Source: Peptococcaceae bacterium (GTDB lineage: Bacteria; Bacillota; Peptococcia; Peptococcales; Peptococcaceae). From it: 10,232 nucleotides of DNA. The translations under genes and the position numbers were made by a program. This document shows, in pieces, positions 1 through 6,860 of the stretch; the first letter of the stretch is position 1; every line of letters starts with the position of its first letter. The notes beneath the pieces are model-generated. The model had not been told where the DNA came from and made no database searches. It worked only from the letters and a program-made list of their open reading frames with translations. The stretch covers positions 1 through 10,232 of the forward strand of contig JAFXJE010000140.1 of NCBI GenBank assembly GCA_017532485.1, given 5' to 3'.

Positions 1-41
1 GGAAAAATCAAAAAAGCATAGCATATCTTGTCGGAAAGCAG

Positions 42-70
42 TAGTCAGAGGATATGATGAATGTTATAAT
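42..70 (+). promoter_or_regulatory. Promoter of the transketolase operon
   Basis: A perfect TATAAT lies at 65-70 and is preceded by TGT at 62-64, giving an extended -10 element. With a 17-base spacer the -35 would be TAGTCA at 42-47, a 4/6 match to TTGACA. Transcription would start near 77 and leave a leader of about 33 bases before the ATG at 110. This is a pattern match only. Confidence 0.6.
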
Positions 71-95
71 AAAAGAATGAATGATAAAAATGCCT

Positions 96-102
96 TGGAG
101 GG
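96..102 (+). promoter_or_regulatory. Ribosome binding site that sets the transketolase N-subunit start
   Basis: TGGAGGG ends 7 bases before the ATG at 110. The earlier in-frame ATG at 77 has no such site and coincides with the predicted transcription start, so 110 is the better start codon. Confidence 0.75.
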
Positions 103-109
103 ATTTATA

Positions 110-928
110 ATGGAGGAACGCACATTAAAAATGTTGACTGCGCAGGCGAAAGAAATTCGTCAAGACATTGTCAAAATGGTTGGTGAAGCAAAATCAGGTC
201 ATCCTGGTGGGTCTTTATCTGCTGCAGATATTGTTACTTATTTGTATTTCCAAGAAATGCACATTGACCCAGAGGAGCCACAATGGGCAGACAGAGATAG
301 ATTTGTTTTATCCAAAGGTCATGCGGCCCCTGTTCTTTATGCGACTTTAGCTCACAGAGGCTTTTTCCCTAAAGAAGAATTAAATAGTTTGCGTAAATTA
401 GATTCTCATTTACAAGGTCATCCAGATATGAAGAAAGTACCGGGTGTAGATATGTCTACAGGTTCTTTGGGGACAGGTATTTCTGCGGCTGTAGGTATGG
501 CTTTGGCAGGTAAAATTGATAAAAAAGATAGATATACTTATGCTTTATTAGGCGATGGTGAGTTAGATGAAGGTCAAGTTTGGGAAGCTGTAATGGCAGC
601 CTCTCATTACCAATTAGACCACTTGATTGCTTTTGTTGATAATAACGGTTTACAAATTGATGGTAATGTTGATGATGTATTATCTCCAAATCCTATTGAT
701 GCTAAATTTGCAGCATTTGGCTGGAATGTTTTAGTTATTGATGGTCACGATTTTGGACAAATTGAAGAGGCTGTAAAAGCGGCTAAAGCAACTCAAGGCA
801 AACCAACTGCAATTATTGCGAAAACAGTAAAAGGTAAAGGTGTATCCTTTATGGAAAATCAGGTCGGCTGGCATGGCAGTGCTCCAAATGCAGAGCAAGT
901 AGCGACAGCGTTGGCAGAATTACAATAA
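110..928 (+). CDS. Transketolase, N-terminal (thiamine-diphosphate-binding) subunit
   Basis: This is the N-terminal half of a split transketolase of 272 residues. With its partner it moves two-carbon ketol units between sugar phosphates in the non-oxidative pentose phosphate pathway, in the cytosol. Visible motifs, numbered from the ATG at 110, are SGHPGG (29-34), SKGHAAP (68-74), STGSLGTG (116-123), and the ThDP/metal motif GDGE (148-151) closing with NN (178-179). A single-chain transketolase has about 660 residues; this protein ends where the ThDP domain ends, so the shortness is a true gene split and not a truncation. The next ORF starts 13 bases downstream behind its own AGGAGG and supplies the rest of the enzyme. 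The ORF is open further upstream, but the promoter and ribosome binding site support the start at 110. 1-deoxyxylulose-5-phosphate synthase is excluded because its ThDP and pyrimidine domains are fused in one longer chain. Confidence 0.93.
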   Translation: MEERTLKMLTAQAKEIRQDIVKMVGEAKSGHPGGSLSAADIVTYLYFQEMHIDPEEPQWADRDRFVLSKGHAAPVLYATLAHRGFFPKEELNSLRKLDSHLQGHPDMKKVPGVDMSTGSLGTGISAAVGMALAGKIDKKDRYTYALLGDGELDEGQVWEAVMAASHYQLDHLIAFVDNNGLQIDGNVDDVLSPNPIDAKFAAFGWNVLVIDGHDFGQIEEAVKAAKATQGKPTAIIAKTVKGKGVSFMENQVGWHGSAPNAEQVATALAELQ

Positions 929-941
929 GGAGGATATCAAG

Positions 942-1880
942 ATGACAAGTGTTGCAACAAGAGATGCTTATGGTGAAGCGTTAGCTGCTTTAGGGCAGGA
1001 AAATGAAAATATTGTTGTTTTGGATGCCGATTTATCTAAGTCAACCAAGACTTGTGATTTTAAAAAAGCAGTTCCGGAACGTTTCTTTAATATGGGTATT
1101 GCCGAGCAAAATATGATGGGCGTAGCTGCAGGTTTAGCTGCTTGTGGTAAAATTCCGTTTGCTAGTACCTTTGCTGTGTTTGCAGCCGGCAGAGCTTACG
1201 ACCAAATCAGAAATACTATTGCTTATCCAAAATTGAATGTTAAAATTGCAGCCAGTCATGCAGGTTTGACCGTAGGTGAAGACGGTGGTTCTCATCAAAT
1301 GTTGGAAGATATTGCTTTAATGCGAGTAATTCCTAATATGGTAGTTTTAGTTCCTGCTGATGGCGAAGAAACAAAACAAGCTGTGCGTGCTGCGGCTGAG
1401 TATGATGGACCTGTTTACATTCGCTTAGGTCGTCCAAAAGTACCAATGATTTTCGACGAAAATTATAAATTTACTATCGGTAAAGGTGTAGTCGTTAAAG
1501 AAGGTACAGATGTGACTTTAATTGGGACAGGCATCATGGTCAGCAAAGCTTTAGAAGCTGCAGAAAAATTAGCAGCTGAAGGTATTAATGCAGCTGTAGT
1601 TAATATCAGTACTATTAAACTATTAGATGAAAAATTAATCGTACAGATGGCAGAAAAGACTGGTGCGGTAGTGACTTGTGAAGAACACAGCATAATCGGT
1701 GGCTTAGGTGGTGCTGTCGCAGAAGTATTGTGCGAACAGTGTCCTGTGCCAATGGCTAAAATTGGTGTTAATGACAGCTTTGGTCAATCTGGTTTGCCAG
1801 ACCAATTATTAGAAAAATATGGTTTAACCGTAGAACATATTGTAGAAGAAGCCAAAAAAGTGATTGCGAGAAAAAAATAA
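942..1880 (+). CDS. Transketolase, C-terminal (pyrimidine-binding) subunit
   Basis: This 312-residue protein is the second half of the split transketolase. The pyrimidine-binding domain occupies about residues 3-170. It contains GIAEQN (52-57), whose Glu55 is the expected glutamate that activates the thiamine ring, and SHAGLTVGEDGGSHQ (105-119), which carries conserved substrate and cofactor residues. The C-terminal transketolase domain follows from about 180 to 305. AAGGAGGA at 927-934 overlaps the stop of the N-subunit gene and precedes the ATG by 7 bases, so the two halves are almost certainly co-transcribed and made together. The active site forms only when both subunits assemble, as in other split transketolases. 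A strong terminator 15 bases downstream ends the operon. Confidence 0.93.
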   Translation: MTSVATRDAYGEALAALGQENENIVVLDADLSKSTKTCDFKKAVPERFFNMGIAEQNMMGVAAGLAACGKIPFASTFAVFAAGRAYDQIRNTIAYPKLNVKIAASHAGLTVGEDGGSHQMLEDIALMRVIPNMVVLVPADGEETKQAVRAAAEYDGPVYIRLGRPKVPMIFDENYKFTIGKGVVVKEGTDVTLIGTGIMVSKALEAAEKLAAEGINAAVVNISTIKLLDEKLIVQMAEKTGAVVTCEEHSIIGGLGGAVAEVLCEQCPVPMAKIGVNDSFGQSGLPDQLLEKYGLTVEHIVEEAKKVIARKK

Positions 1881-1894
1881 ATTAAACTGATAAT

Positions 1895-1933
1895 AAGCAG
1901 CCTCCTTCGAATCGAAGGAGGCTGCTTGTTTTT
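1895..1933 (+). terminator. Intrinsic terminator of the transketolase operon
   Basis: Arms at 1895-1909 and 1913-1927 are exact reverse complements, giving a 15-base-pair stem with a three-base loop. GTTTTT follows at 1928-1933. It lies between convergent genes. The stem is symmetric, so it may also stop minus-strand transcription from the permease, although the T-tract on that side is poorer. Confidence 0.9.
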
Positions 1934-1967
1934 AGGGTAGTTTATATTATGTTAAGAAGAAAGCGAT

Positions 1968-3383
1968 TTAGAAAATAATGTTGGAATAAGGAATACCAAC
2001 TGCTAACAAGATAACAAATAAGAATGGCAGAGAAATCACAGCATATTTCATAAAGTCAGACGGTTTAATCATTTCTTTAGCAGTCATCATAATCCCGGTA
2101 GCAGGAGAAGCCGCTGGTGTAGCAATAGCTAAGTGAGCTGCGATAAATAACAGGCACATCAAACCAGAAGCGTTTAAACCAACCATACCGGCAAAGTTAT
2201 ATAATACAGGCATAACCAGTACAATGATAATTAAGTTGGTTGCGACATTGGTTAAAATCATAGCAAAGAGTAAACCTACAAAAACGAATACCAGAGGATT
2301 TAATTGAGTAAATGGCATCAGTAAGCTCATTAAGGTTTGAGAAATACCAGTAGCTTCTGTATTCATATAGCTGGAGATAACCATGATGAAAGCAACCATT
2401 AAAACAGGGTCCCAACCGATTTTAGCAGCTGAAATATTGAAGTTTAAGAATGGTTTGCCATCTTCGCGTTTTAAGAGCATCATTACGCATAAGACCATAG
2501 CGATGATACCGAACATACCGAATTTTCCTAAGAAAGCGGAGATAGGTCCTAAGAAGCTAATAGAGGAAAGAACGATTAAAATCATGTAAACAACGAAGAA
2601 CAACATAGCTAATTTTTGGTCACGAGTAGCTTTTTGAGTGCCGCCGAAAACAGCAGGGTCAAAGTTTTTCAAAGGAGAAACATCAACTCTGAAGACAAAA
2701 CGCATTAAAGCCACGAAAGATAAGATAATTAAAAAGCCCATAGGAATCATGAACAGCATATATTGTGCCAAATTTAAAGGTACAGGGAACATAGCATTAT
2801 AAGTAGCCATAATCATTAAAGCATTACCCATAACTGGAATAGCGATTTGACCCATCAATAAGGATAAAGCTGTACCTAACATCAATAAGGTAGGTAATTT
2901 AGTATAAGGAGTCATATTTAAGTTTTTGCATAAAGTAGTGAAAATACCAACAAAAACTACAGCCATAATCATAGAGTTTAAAATACCACCGATAAAAGCA
3001 GCAAAGAATAATAAGGCTAAAGTTAACCAAGGTTTACCCATAGTAAATTTACTGCCTAAAATAGTGTTAACTAACCAACGGGTAGCACCTGTTTCTTCTA
3101 AAACAGCCATTAAAAGAAAAACGAAAATCATGGAGATGATAGTTACGTTAAAACCGGAAGCAATCATCATATTAGGCCCGATTGTTAGACCAATAGCTGT
3201 TAAACAAATAAAACTGGTCCAAGACATACCAATTGTAGACCAACCATAAATAGCTGCAATGAAGGTACCTAGAATACCCATCCCATAAGGAGTAATTTGG
3301 GCAACAGGTGGTAAAAATCTAAAGAAAAATGCTAAAACAAAAACAACCGCACAATGAAAATAGGTCATTTTTTTCGTTTCCAT
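1968..3383 (-). CDS. DASS/SLC13-like anion permease
   Basis: This is a 471-residue polytopic inner-membrane transporter with about 11-12 hydrophobic segments. The family normally imports di- or tricarboxylates or sulfate, usually with sodium. Family-like elements are an N-terminal hairpin motif GGILNSMIMAVV (132-143), the matching C-terminal half LTNVATNLIIIVLVMPV (377-393), an IGWDPVLMV segment (322-330) and ATPAASPATGIM (421-432). The two repeats align with the SNT and SNV sodium-site motifs of VcINDY, here reading LNS and TNV. The ATG at 3383 is chosen because GAGGTG sits 7 bases upstream; the ATG five codons earlier overlaps that site. It lies downstream of the phosphodiesterase gene on the same strand, but a terminator separates them, so it needs its own promoter. 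The substrate is unknown. A CitMHS or ArsB-like transporter of the same ion-transporter superfamily is the main alternative. Confidence 0.82.
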   Translation of the reverse strand: METKKMTYFHCAVVFVLAFFFRFLPPVAQITPYGMGILGTFIAAIYGWSTIGMSWTSFICLTAIGLTIGPNMMIASGFNVTIISMIFVFLLMAVLEETGATRWLVNTILGSKFTMGKPWLTLALLFFAAFIGGILNSMIMAVVFVGIFTTLCKNLNMTPYTKLPTLLMLGTALSLLMGQIAIPVMGNALMIMATYNAMFPVPLNLAQYMLFMIPMGFLIILSFVALMRFVFRVDVSPLKNFDPAVFGGTQKATRDQKLAMLFFVVYMILIVLSSISFLGPISAFLGKFGMFGIIAMVLCVMMLLKREDGKPFLNFNISAAKIGWDPVLMVAFIMVISSYMNTEATGISQTLMSLLMPFTQLNPLVFVFVGLLFAMILTNVATNLIIIVLVMPVLYNFAGMVGLNASGLMCLLFIAAHLAIATPAASPATGIMMTAKEMIKPSDFMKYAVISLPFLFVILLAVGIPYSNIIF

Positions 3384-3390
3384 AATAGAA

Positions 3391-3396
3391 CACCTC
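3391..3396 (-). promoter_or_regulatory. Ribosome binding site that sets the permease start
   Basis: Read on the minus strand, GAGGTG ends 7 bases before the ATG at 3383. The upstream ATG (3396-3398) overlaps this site and cannot use it, which removes five residues from the longest reading frame. Confidence 0.75.
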
Positions 3397-3401
3397 ATTT
3401 A

Positions 3402-3407
3402 ATTATA
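3402..3407 (-). promoter_or_regulatory. Possible -10 element of the permease gene
   Basis: A perfect minus-strand TATAAT is present. A 17-base spacer gives only TATGCA (3/6) as the -35. The predicted transcription start near 3395 would fall inside the ribosome binding site. The promoter may therefore be activator-dependent, or the true start may lie elsewhere in the gap 3408-3460. Confidence 0.3.
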
Positions 3408-3423
3408 TAAATAGTTGTAATAA

Positions 3424-3438
3424 TTGCATAATTTAGAA
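3424..3438. promoter_or_regulatory. TTGC-headed element resembling the LysR operator copies
   Basis: TTGCATAATTTAGAA matches the element TTGCGAAAATTTGAA at 5723-5737 in 11 of 15 positions. It lies in the promoter region of the permease, overlapping where a -35 element would be. It may be a binding site for the LysR protein encoded at 5843-6787. The sequence is AT-rich, so a chance match is possible. Confidence 0.3.
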
Positions 3439-3460
3439 ATAAAAGGTAAATTTTAACCTG

Positions 3461-3499
3461 AAAAATAGCGGATGCACTTTTTTCTGTCGTACATCCGCT
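3461..3499 (-). terminator. Intrinsic terminator of the phosphodiesterase gene
   Basis: Minus-strand arms at 3499-3492 and 3474-3467 form an exact 8-base-pair GC-rich stem (AGCGGATG with CATCCGCT). Two further pairs follow after one mismatch, and the loop contains an A-run. After the stem the minus strand reads ATTTTTC. It sits 31 bases past the stop codon at 3530. Confidence 0.8.
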
Positions 3500-3529
3500 G
3501 GAGTTAAGATTGTAAGTTACAAGTTTAGA

Positions 3530-5629
3530 TTATAATTCTTCACTTAAAATGCTGTAGCTTGGGCAGCCTTCACATTGTGCAGGAATTCTGACACCTAGTA
3601 AAACAGCAGCTGTAGGAGCTACGTCAACTTCTCTTGGGAATAATTCCATTTCATAACCTTCTTTGATACCAGGACCGGCAGCTACGAAGATTGGGCTTAA
3701 AGTGGTATCGTTGTAGCCAGTAGCAGTAGATAAACCTTCACCATGGTCAACTAAATAGTCATCATGTACGAAGAAGATAATATCCCCTGCAGTATATTCG
3801 CCACCTAAACCCAGCAGATTAGCATCTTTCTTATGCAAAGCCATAGAAATTACGCGATGACCTGTATCAGGGTCTTTATAGCCATATAAATCAGTAATGA
3901 TTTGTTCTTCCAATTCGTATTTATCAGCTGGGTCAACAATACCGAAACGGTCACGTCCTTTTAAGTTGATAAAGATGGAGTTGGAACGTTGTTGAACGGC
4001 TCTGGTTTTTTCCCAGTCAATTTCAGGGATGCTCTTACCGTTTTCATCTTTTTGCATAACGGTATAGCCCAGTTTTTCCATAACAGCAACATTAACACCC
4101 ATATTGTCGCCGATACCATGGAAGTGTTCACTTTCACGGCAAACTAAGGAGTGGTCAGAGAATAAGATAATAGTCCAACCTTCATCCATCATTGGTAAAA
4201 ATTCACCAATATAATCGTCGGTAATTTTATAAGTTCTTTCATGCAGTTTTTGGATTTCTGCTTCTGGAGCAGGAGAGTCTTCTCTTTGTTTCATCCAAGG
4301 CAGGTAGCAGTGACCCATCATATCAGGACCATGGAAGTGGCTGAAAACAACTTCAACTCCTTCTTCCTGCATCATATATTTCATGCCGTCAGCTTGCCAT
4401 TTAGCAGCTTGTTCCCATTGTTTGAAGTTACATTCCATGATGTCGAAGTCGCCGCCGAAACCTTGACCTGTTGGTACAGGAGGACCAAATTTACCAACAA
4501 CTTTATCAAAAATCCAATGAGGATACCAAACACAGTTATCTTCTGCGGAGAAAGCTTGAGAAACCCAAAGACGAATGTAAGAGCCGTCTTCATCACAGTC
4601 GATTAAGCACATATTACGGATAACTCTTTCCATTTCGCCGGATTGACCTTTTGGTAAGATACCAGGAACATTTTTGGTATATTCACCTTTCACTAAAACT
4701 GCAAATGGTTCAGGCATTTCTTTGGAAGCATAAACAGCTACACGGTCATAAACGCCCTGTTCGTTTTTCAAAATCAAGCAAGGACTTGGCATCATACCAA
4801 ATAACTGAATCCAAGTAAATTCTTTAGCGCCTTCAGGAGCATTAGCCCAGCCTACAGGTTCGCTGATTGGAGATAAGGAAACATTTTGTGGAAATCTGTG
4901 CATTGTATCCATGGTGCTTTCACCAGGCATTGTGTGCATCAAGCGATAGTCCATATAATGTTTAGGTTTGTAGCCGTTGGCAGCAATACCTTCTTTAAAT
5001 TCATTCCATAATTCATCATGGTATGGTTTTTTAGAAGTAGAAGAAGCACCTGTACCTAAGAATTTTAAGTCAGAGCCGTCACCATCATAACCATGAGACG
5101 CTGCAGCAGCATATGCATAATATTTAGGTTCAGTTGCTTTAGTATTAGCGATAATAGTAGTTTCGTTGTCACGCATTGCATAACCAAAGCCTAAAGCACC
5201 AGGGGTGGAACCGTCTACTACATACAAGTTTGGATTATCTGTGGTTGGAGGCCAAGCACCACCAGGCCAGTGCCATACTAAAGTTTTCTTGCCGGCATCA
5301 GTGGTGATATTCCACAATGGTTCAGCATGCACATTTTTAGAATAGATACCGGCAAAGTTTACATCCAATTCACCTTTCATCCCAATGTTGAAGTCTTCAA
5401 CACCGTGAGTCATAGGATAAGCACCGGTAGCTAAAGTAGTCCACATAGGTGGAGTAATAGTAGGTACAGCACCTAATAAACGTAAGTCCTTACGAGCAGC
5501 CCCTTTTTCAATCAGCTTTTTTAAGTTTGGCATTTTACCTTCGTCAACCATACGACGAGAGTAAGTAGGGTCCATGCCGTCAATCCCTAACAGAACAATT
5601 TTTTCTGTTAATCCTTTGCTTCTTAACAT
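3530..5629 (-). CDS. Type I phosphodiesterase / alkaline-phosphatase superfamily hydrolase
   Basis: This is a 699-residue metal-dependent hydrolase expected to cleave a phosphate mono- or diester, or a related bond. Motifs in order are the metal ligand in LLGIDGMD (13-20, Asp17), the nucleophile region TITPPMWTTLATG (57-69, Thr59 by alignment with nucleotide pyrophosphatases), YPMTHG (71-76), the second metal cluster HFHGPDMMGH (431-440, Asp436 and His440), SDH (491-493), and VDHGEGLSTATGYND (627-641, His629) followed by AAGPGIKEG (650-658). The N-terminus has no signal peptide, so the enzyme is probably cytosolic. Some 350 residues between the nucleophile and the second metal cluster far exceed the usual core and probably form a substrate-recognition domain. 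The ATG at 5629 has AAAAGGAGTG upstream; the longer ORF from 5770 would cover the promoter region. It is transcribed away from a LysR gene and ends at its own terminator. The substrate is unknown; phosphonoacetate-hydrolase-like or phosphoglycerate-mutase-like activity are alternatives. Confidence 0.85.
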   Translation of the reverse strand: MLRSKGLTEKIVLLGIDGMDPTYSRRMVDEGKMPNLKKLIEKGAARKDLRLLGAVPTITPPMWTTLATGAYPMTHGVEDFNIGMKGELDVNFAGIYSKNVHAEPLWNITTDAGKKTLVWHWPGGAWPPTTDNPNLYVVDGSTPGALGFGYAMRDNETTIIANTKATEPKYYAYAAAASHGYDGDGSDLKFLGTGASSTSKKPYHDELWNEFKEGIAANGYKPKHYMDYRLMHTMPGESTMDTMHRFPQNVSLSPISEPVGWANAPEGAKEFTWIQLFGMMPSPCLILKNEQGVYDRVAVYASKEMPEPFAVLVKGEYTKNVPGILPKGQSGEMERVIRNMCLIDCDEDGSYIRLWVSQAFSAEDNCVWYPHWIFDKVVGKFGPPVPTGQGFGGDFDIMECNFKQWEQAAKWQADGMKYMMQEEGVEVVFSHFHGPDMMGHCYLPWMKQREDSPAPEAEIQKLHERTYKITDDYIGEFLPMMDEGWTIILFSDHSLVCRESEHFHGIGDNMGVNVAVMEKLGYTVMQKDENGKSIPEIDWEKTRAVQQRSNSIFINLKGRDRFGIVDPADKYELEEQIITDLYGYKDPDTGHRVISMALHKKDANLLGLGGEYTAGDIIFFVHDDYLVDHGEGLSTATGYNDTTLSPIFVAAGPGIKEGYEMELFPREVDVAPTAAVLLGVRIPAQCEGCPSYSILSEEL

Positions 5630-5635
5630 TACATA

Positions 5636-5645
5636 CACTCCTTTT
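5636..5645 (-). promoter_or_regulatory. Ribosome binding site that sets the phosphodiesterase start
   Basis: On the minus strand AAAAGGAGTG places GGAG 8 bases before the ATG at 5629. This is the only good site in the region and argues against the 47-codon longer reading frame. Confidence 0.8.
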
Positions 5646-5681
5646 GAAAATTTAAAAATAAGCGTTCTTAGCTTTGTATAA

Positions 5682-5711
5682 ATTATATAATCAAAATTTA
5701 TATGTTGCCTA
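5682..5711 (-). promoter_or_regulatory. Promoter of the phosphodiesterase gene
   Basis: A perfect minus-strand TATAAT at 5687-5682 is preceded, at an 18-base spacer, by TAGGCA at 5711-5706 (4/6). The start would be near 5675, leaving a leader of about 46 bases. The weak -35 overlaps one of the TTGC repeats, as expected for a LysR-activated promoter. Confidence 0.5.
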
Positions 5712-5760
5712 GCAGTTATCAGTTGCGAAAATTTGAATTGGTTGCAAAAAAAATTTGCAA
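5705..5760. promoter_or_regulatory. Probable LysR operator with repeated TTGC dyads
   Basis: The strongest element is TTGCAAAAAAAATTTGCAA at 5742-5760, a perfect 7+7 inverted repeat around five A residues. TTGCGAAAATTTGAA at 5723-5737 is a degenerate copy. A third TTGC begins at 5705, overlapping the -35 of the divergent gene. The starts are 18 and 19 bases apart. A strong dyad near -75 of the target promoter plus weaker copies toward its -35 is the usual layout of LysR recognition and activation sites. From the LysR gene's own promoter the strong dyad is centred near -60. Confidence 0.5.
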
Positions 5761-5776
5761 TTGGAAACAATAAAAG

Positions 5777-5805
5777 TTGTCTTTAAAAGTGAAATTTGCT
5801 ACACT
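5777..5805 (+). promoter_or_regulatory. Promoter of the LysR-type regulator gene
   Basis: TTGTCT at 5777-5782 and TACACT at 5800-5805 are separated by exactly 17 bases. TGC at 5797-5799 makes it an extended -10. The start would be near 5812, leaving a leader of about 31 bases. Confidence 0.6.
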
Positions 5806-5842
5806 TGATTAAAAAAGGGAAGTGAAAGGTTGGTGCTAGTCT

Positions 5843-6787
5843 GTGCATATTGACCAATTAGATTATTTTTTGCATGTGGTAGAAAGCGGCTCGATAAATG
5901 CGACGGCTAATAAATATTTTATGACGCAGCAGGCAATTAATGCCTCGCTAAAAAAATTGGAACTGGAAATAGGTTCGCCTTTATTAATACGCAGTCATAA
6001 AGGTATTGAATTAACGCCGCAGGGACATATTTTTGCTTACTATGCTCAAAATATTTTGGAAAAATATGAAGAAATGCTGCGAACCTTAGAAGTATATGAG
6101 GCAGAAAATTCCGATGTTGTGGGCAATATTTCTATTTTTACTTCGTCAATTTTTACCGAAATACTGCTGCCGAAAGTTTGCAGTGATTTTATGCGGATTT
6201 ATCCTAAAACGATGGTAAAAGTTTTGGAAATTCCCAATACAGAAATTTTGGAGTATTTCTTTGCTCGCTATAGCAAGCTTTGCTTTTTAACGACGAGCAG
6301 TGAGAACTTGACAGCACTTTTAAGCAAAAATCAAAATGAAAAAATTAAATATCTCCCTTTACTAGAAGATGAAATCGTGATTGTTGCCAGACCGGACAAT
6401 CCTCTGGTTAAATATAAGAAAATAAATTTTAATGAATTGGAACAAATTTATGTCAAAGAAAATATGCACTTTTCTTTGTATCAAACATATCCATTTAACA
6501 ATTCAGAGGTGGCGTTGACTAATGCCTTGTCGACTTCCAACAATCCGGAAATTCATAAACAATTTTTGTCTAATAATATAATTACTACCTATATGCCGAG
6601 GATGGCTTTTGAAATGCAGTTCCAGCCGGAAGGTTTTATCGCAATTCCATCAGAAGGTCTGCAACAAGTAGTGCATGGGATGTTGTATTGGGATGAAGCT
6701 ACAGATGAGGATAATGAATTAATTAAAAAATTTGTGGAATTTTTGAAAAAGCACTTTGAAAATAATTATGGTAAAGGGCAAAAATAA
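5843..6787 (+). CDS. LysR-type transcriptional regulator
   Basis: This is a 314-residue DNA-binding regulator of the usual LysR length. Residues 1-60 form the winged helix-turn-helix domain; SINATANKYFMTQQAINASL (17-36) is the helix-turn-helix, ending in the conserved KKLE and later LTPQG (57-61). A linker helix spans about 60-88, and a two-lobed effector-binding domain about 93-305. The start is GTG at 5843, since a stop codon in the same frame lies at 5837-5839. The nearest Shine-Dalgarno-like AAAGG ends 13 bases upstream, which is long and may keep expression low. The gene diverges from the phosphodiesterase gene, and the repeats between them suggest that it autoregulates and controls that gene, probably also the permease. 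The effector is unknown and is most likely the transported compound or a product of it. No clear terminator follows. Confidence 0.92.
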   Translation: MHIDQLDYFLHVVESGSINATANKYFMTQQAINASLKKLELEIGSPLLIRSHKGIELTPQGHIFAYYAQNILEKYEEMLRTLEVYEAENSDVVGNISIFTSSIFTEILLPKVCSDFMRIYPKTMVKVLEIPNTEILEYFFARYSKLCFLTTSSENLTALLSKNQNEKIKYLPLLEDEIVIVARPDNPLVKYKKINFNELEQIYVKENMHFSLYQTYPFNNSEVALTNALSTSNNPEIHKQFLSNNIITTYMPRMAFEMQFQPEGFIAIPSEGLQQVVHGMLYWDEATDEDNELIKKFVEFLKKHFENNYGKGQK

Positions 6788-6860
6788 TTGCATTTTTGCT
6801 GAAAACATGGCAAAATTGATAGTGGGAGAATGTGACTTTGGATTGGAGTGAAGAAAAAAC

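Noticed and set aside
1..44. Possible 3' end of an upstream gene (frames ending at TAG 19-21 or TAG 42-44).
   Set aside because: Fewer than 15 codons are visible in either frame, so neither can be recognised; the ORF containing 77 is also open to the window edge. The tail cannot be assigned.
2926..3249. A 107-codon plus-strand ORF inside the permease gene.
   Set aside because: It is the reverse reading of transmembrane codons, with a Lys/Ile/Pro-rich composition typical of such shadows.
3444..3459. Imperfect dyad AGGTAAATTTTAACCT as an operator for the permease.
   Set aside because: Two mismatches in eight pairs in AT-rich DNA next to a terminator tail; no second copy seen.
4241..4606. A 121-codon plus-strand ORF inside the phosphodiesterase gene.
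   Set aside because: It lies antisense to a gene with clear motifs, lacks a ribosome binding site and shows no protein-like pattern.
5630..5770. N-terminal extension of the phosphodiesterase gene by 47 codons.
   Set aside because: It covers the predicted promoter and operator region, has no ribosome binding site and looks non-coding. The ATG at 5629 has a strong site.
6794..6815. TTTTGC/GCAAAA dyad after the LysR gene as a terminator.
   Set aside because: The stem is only six, mostly A-T, base pairs with no T-tract following.
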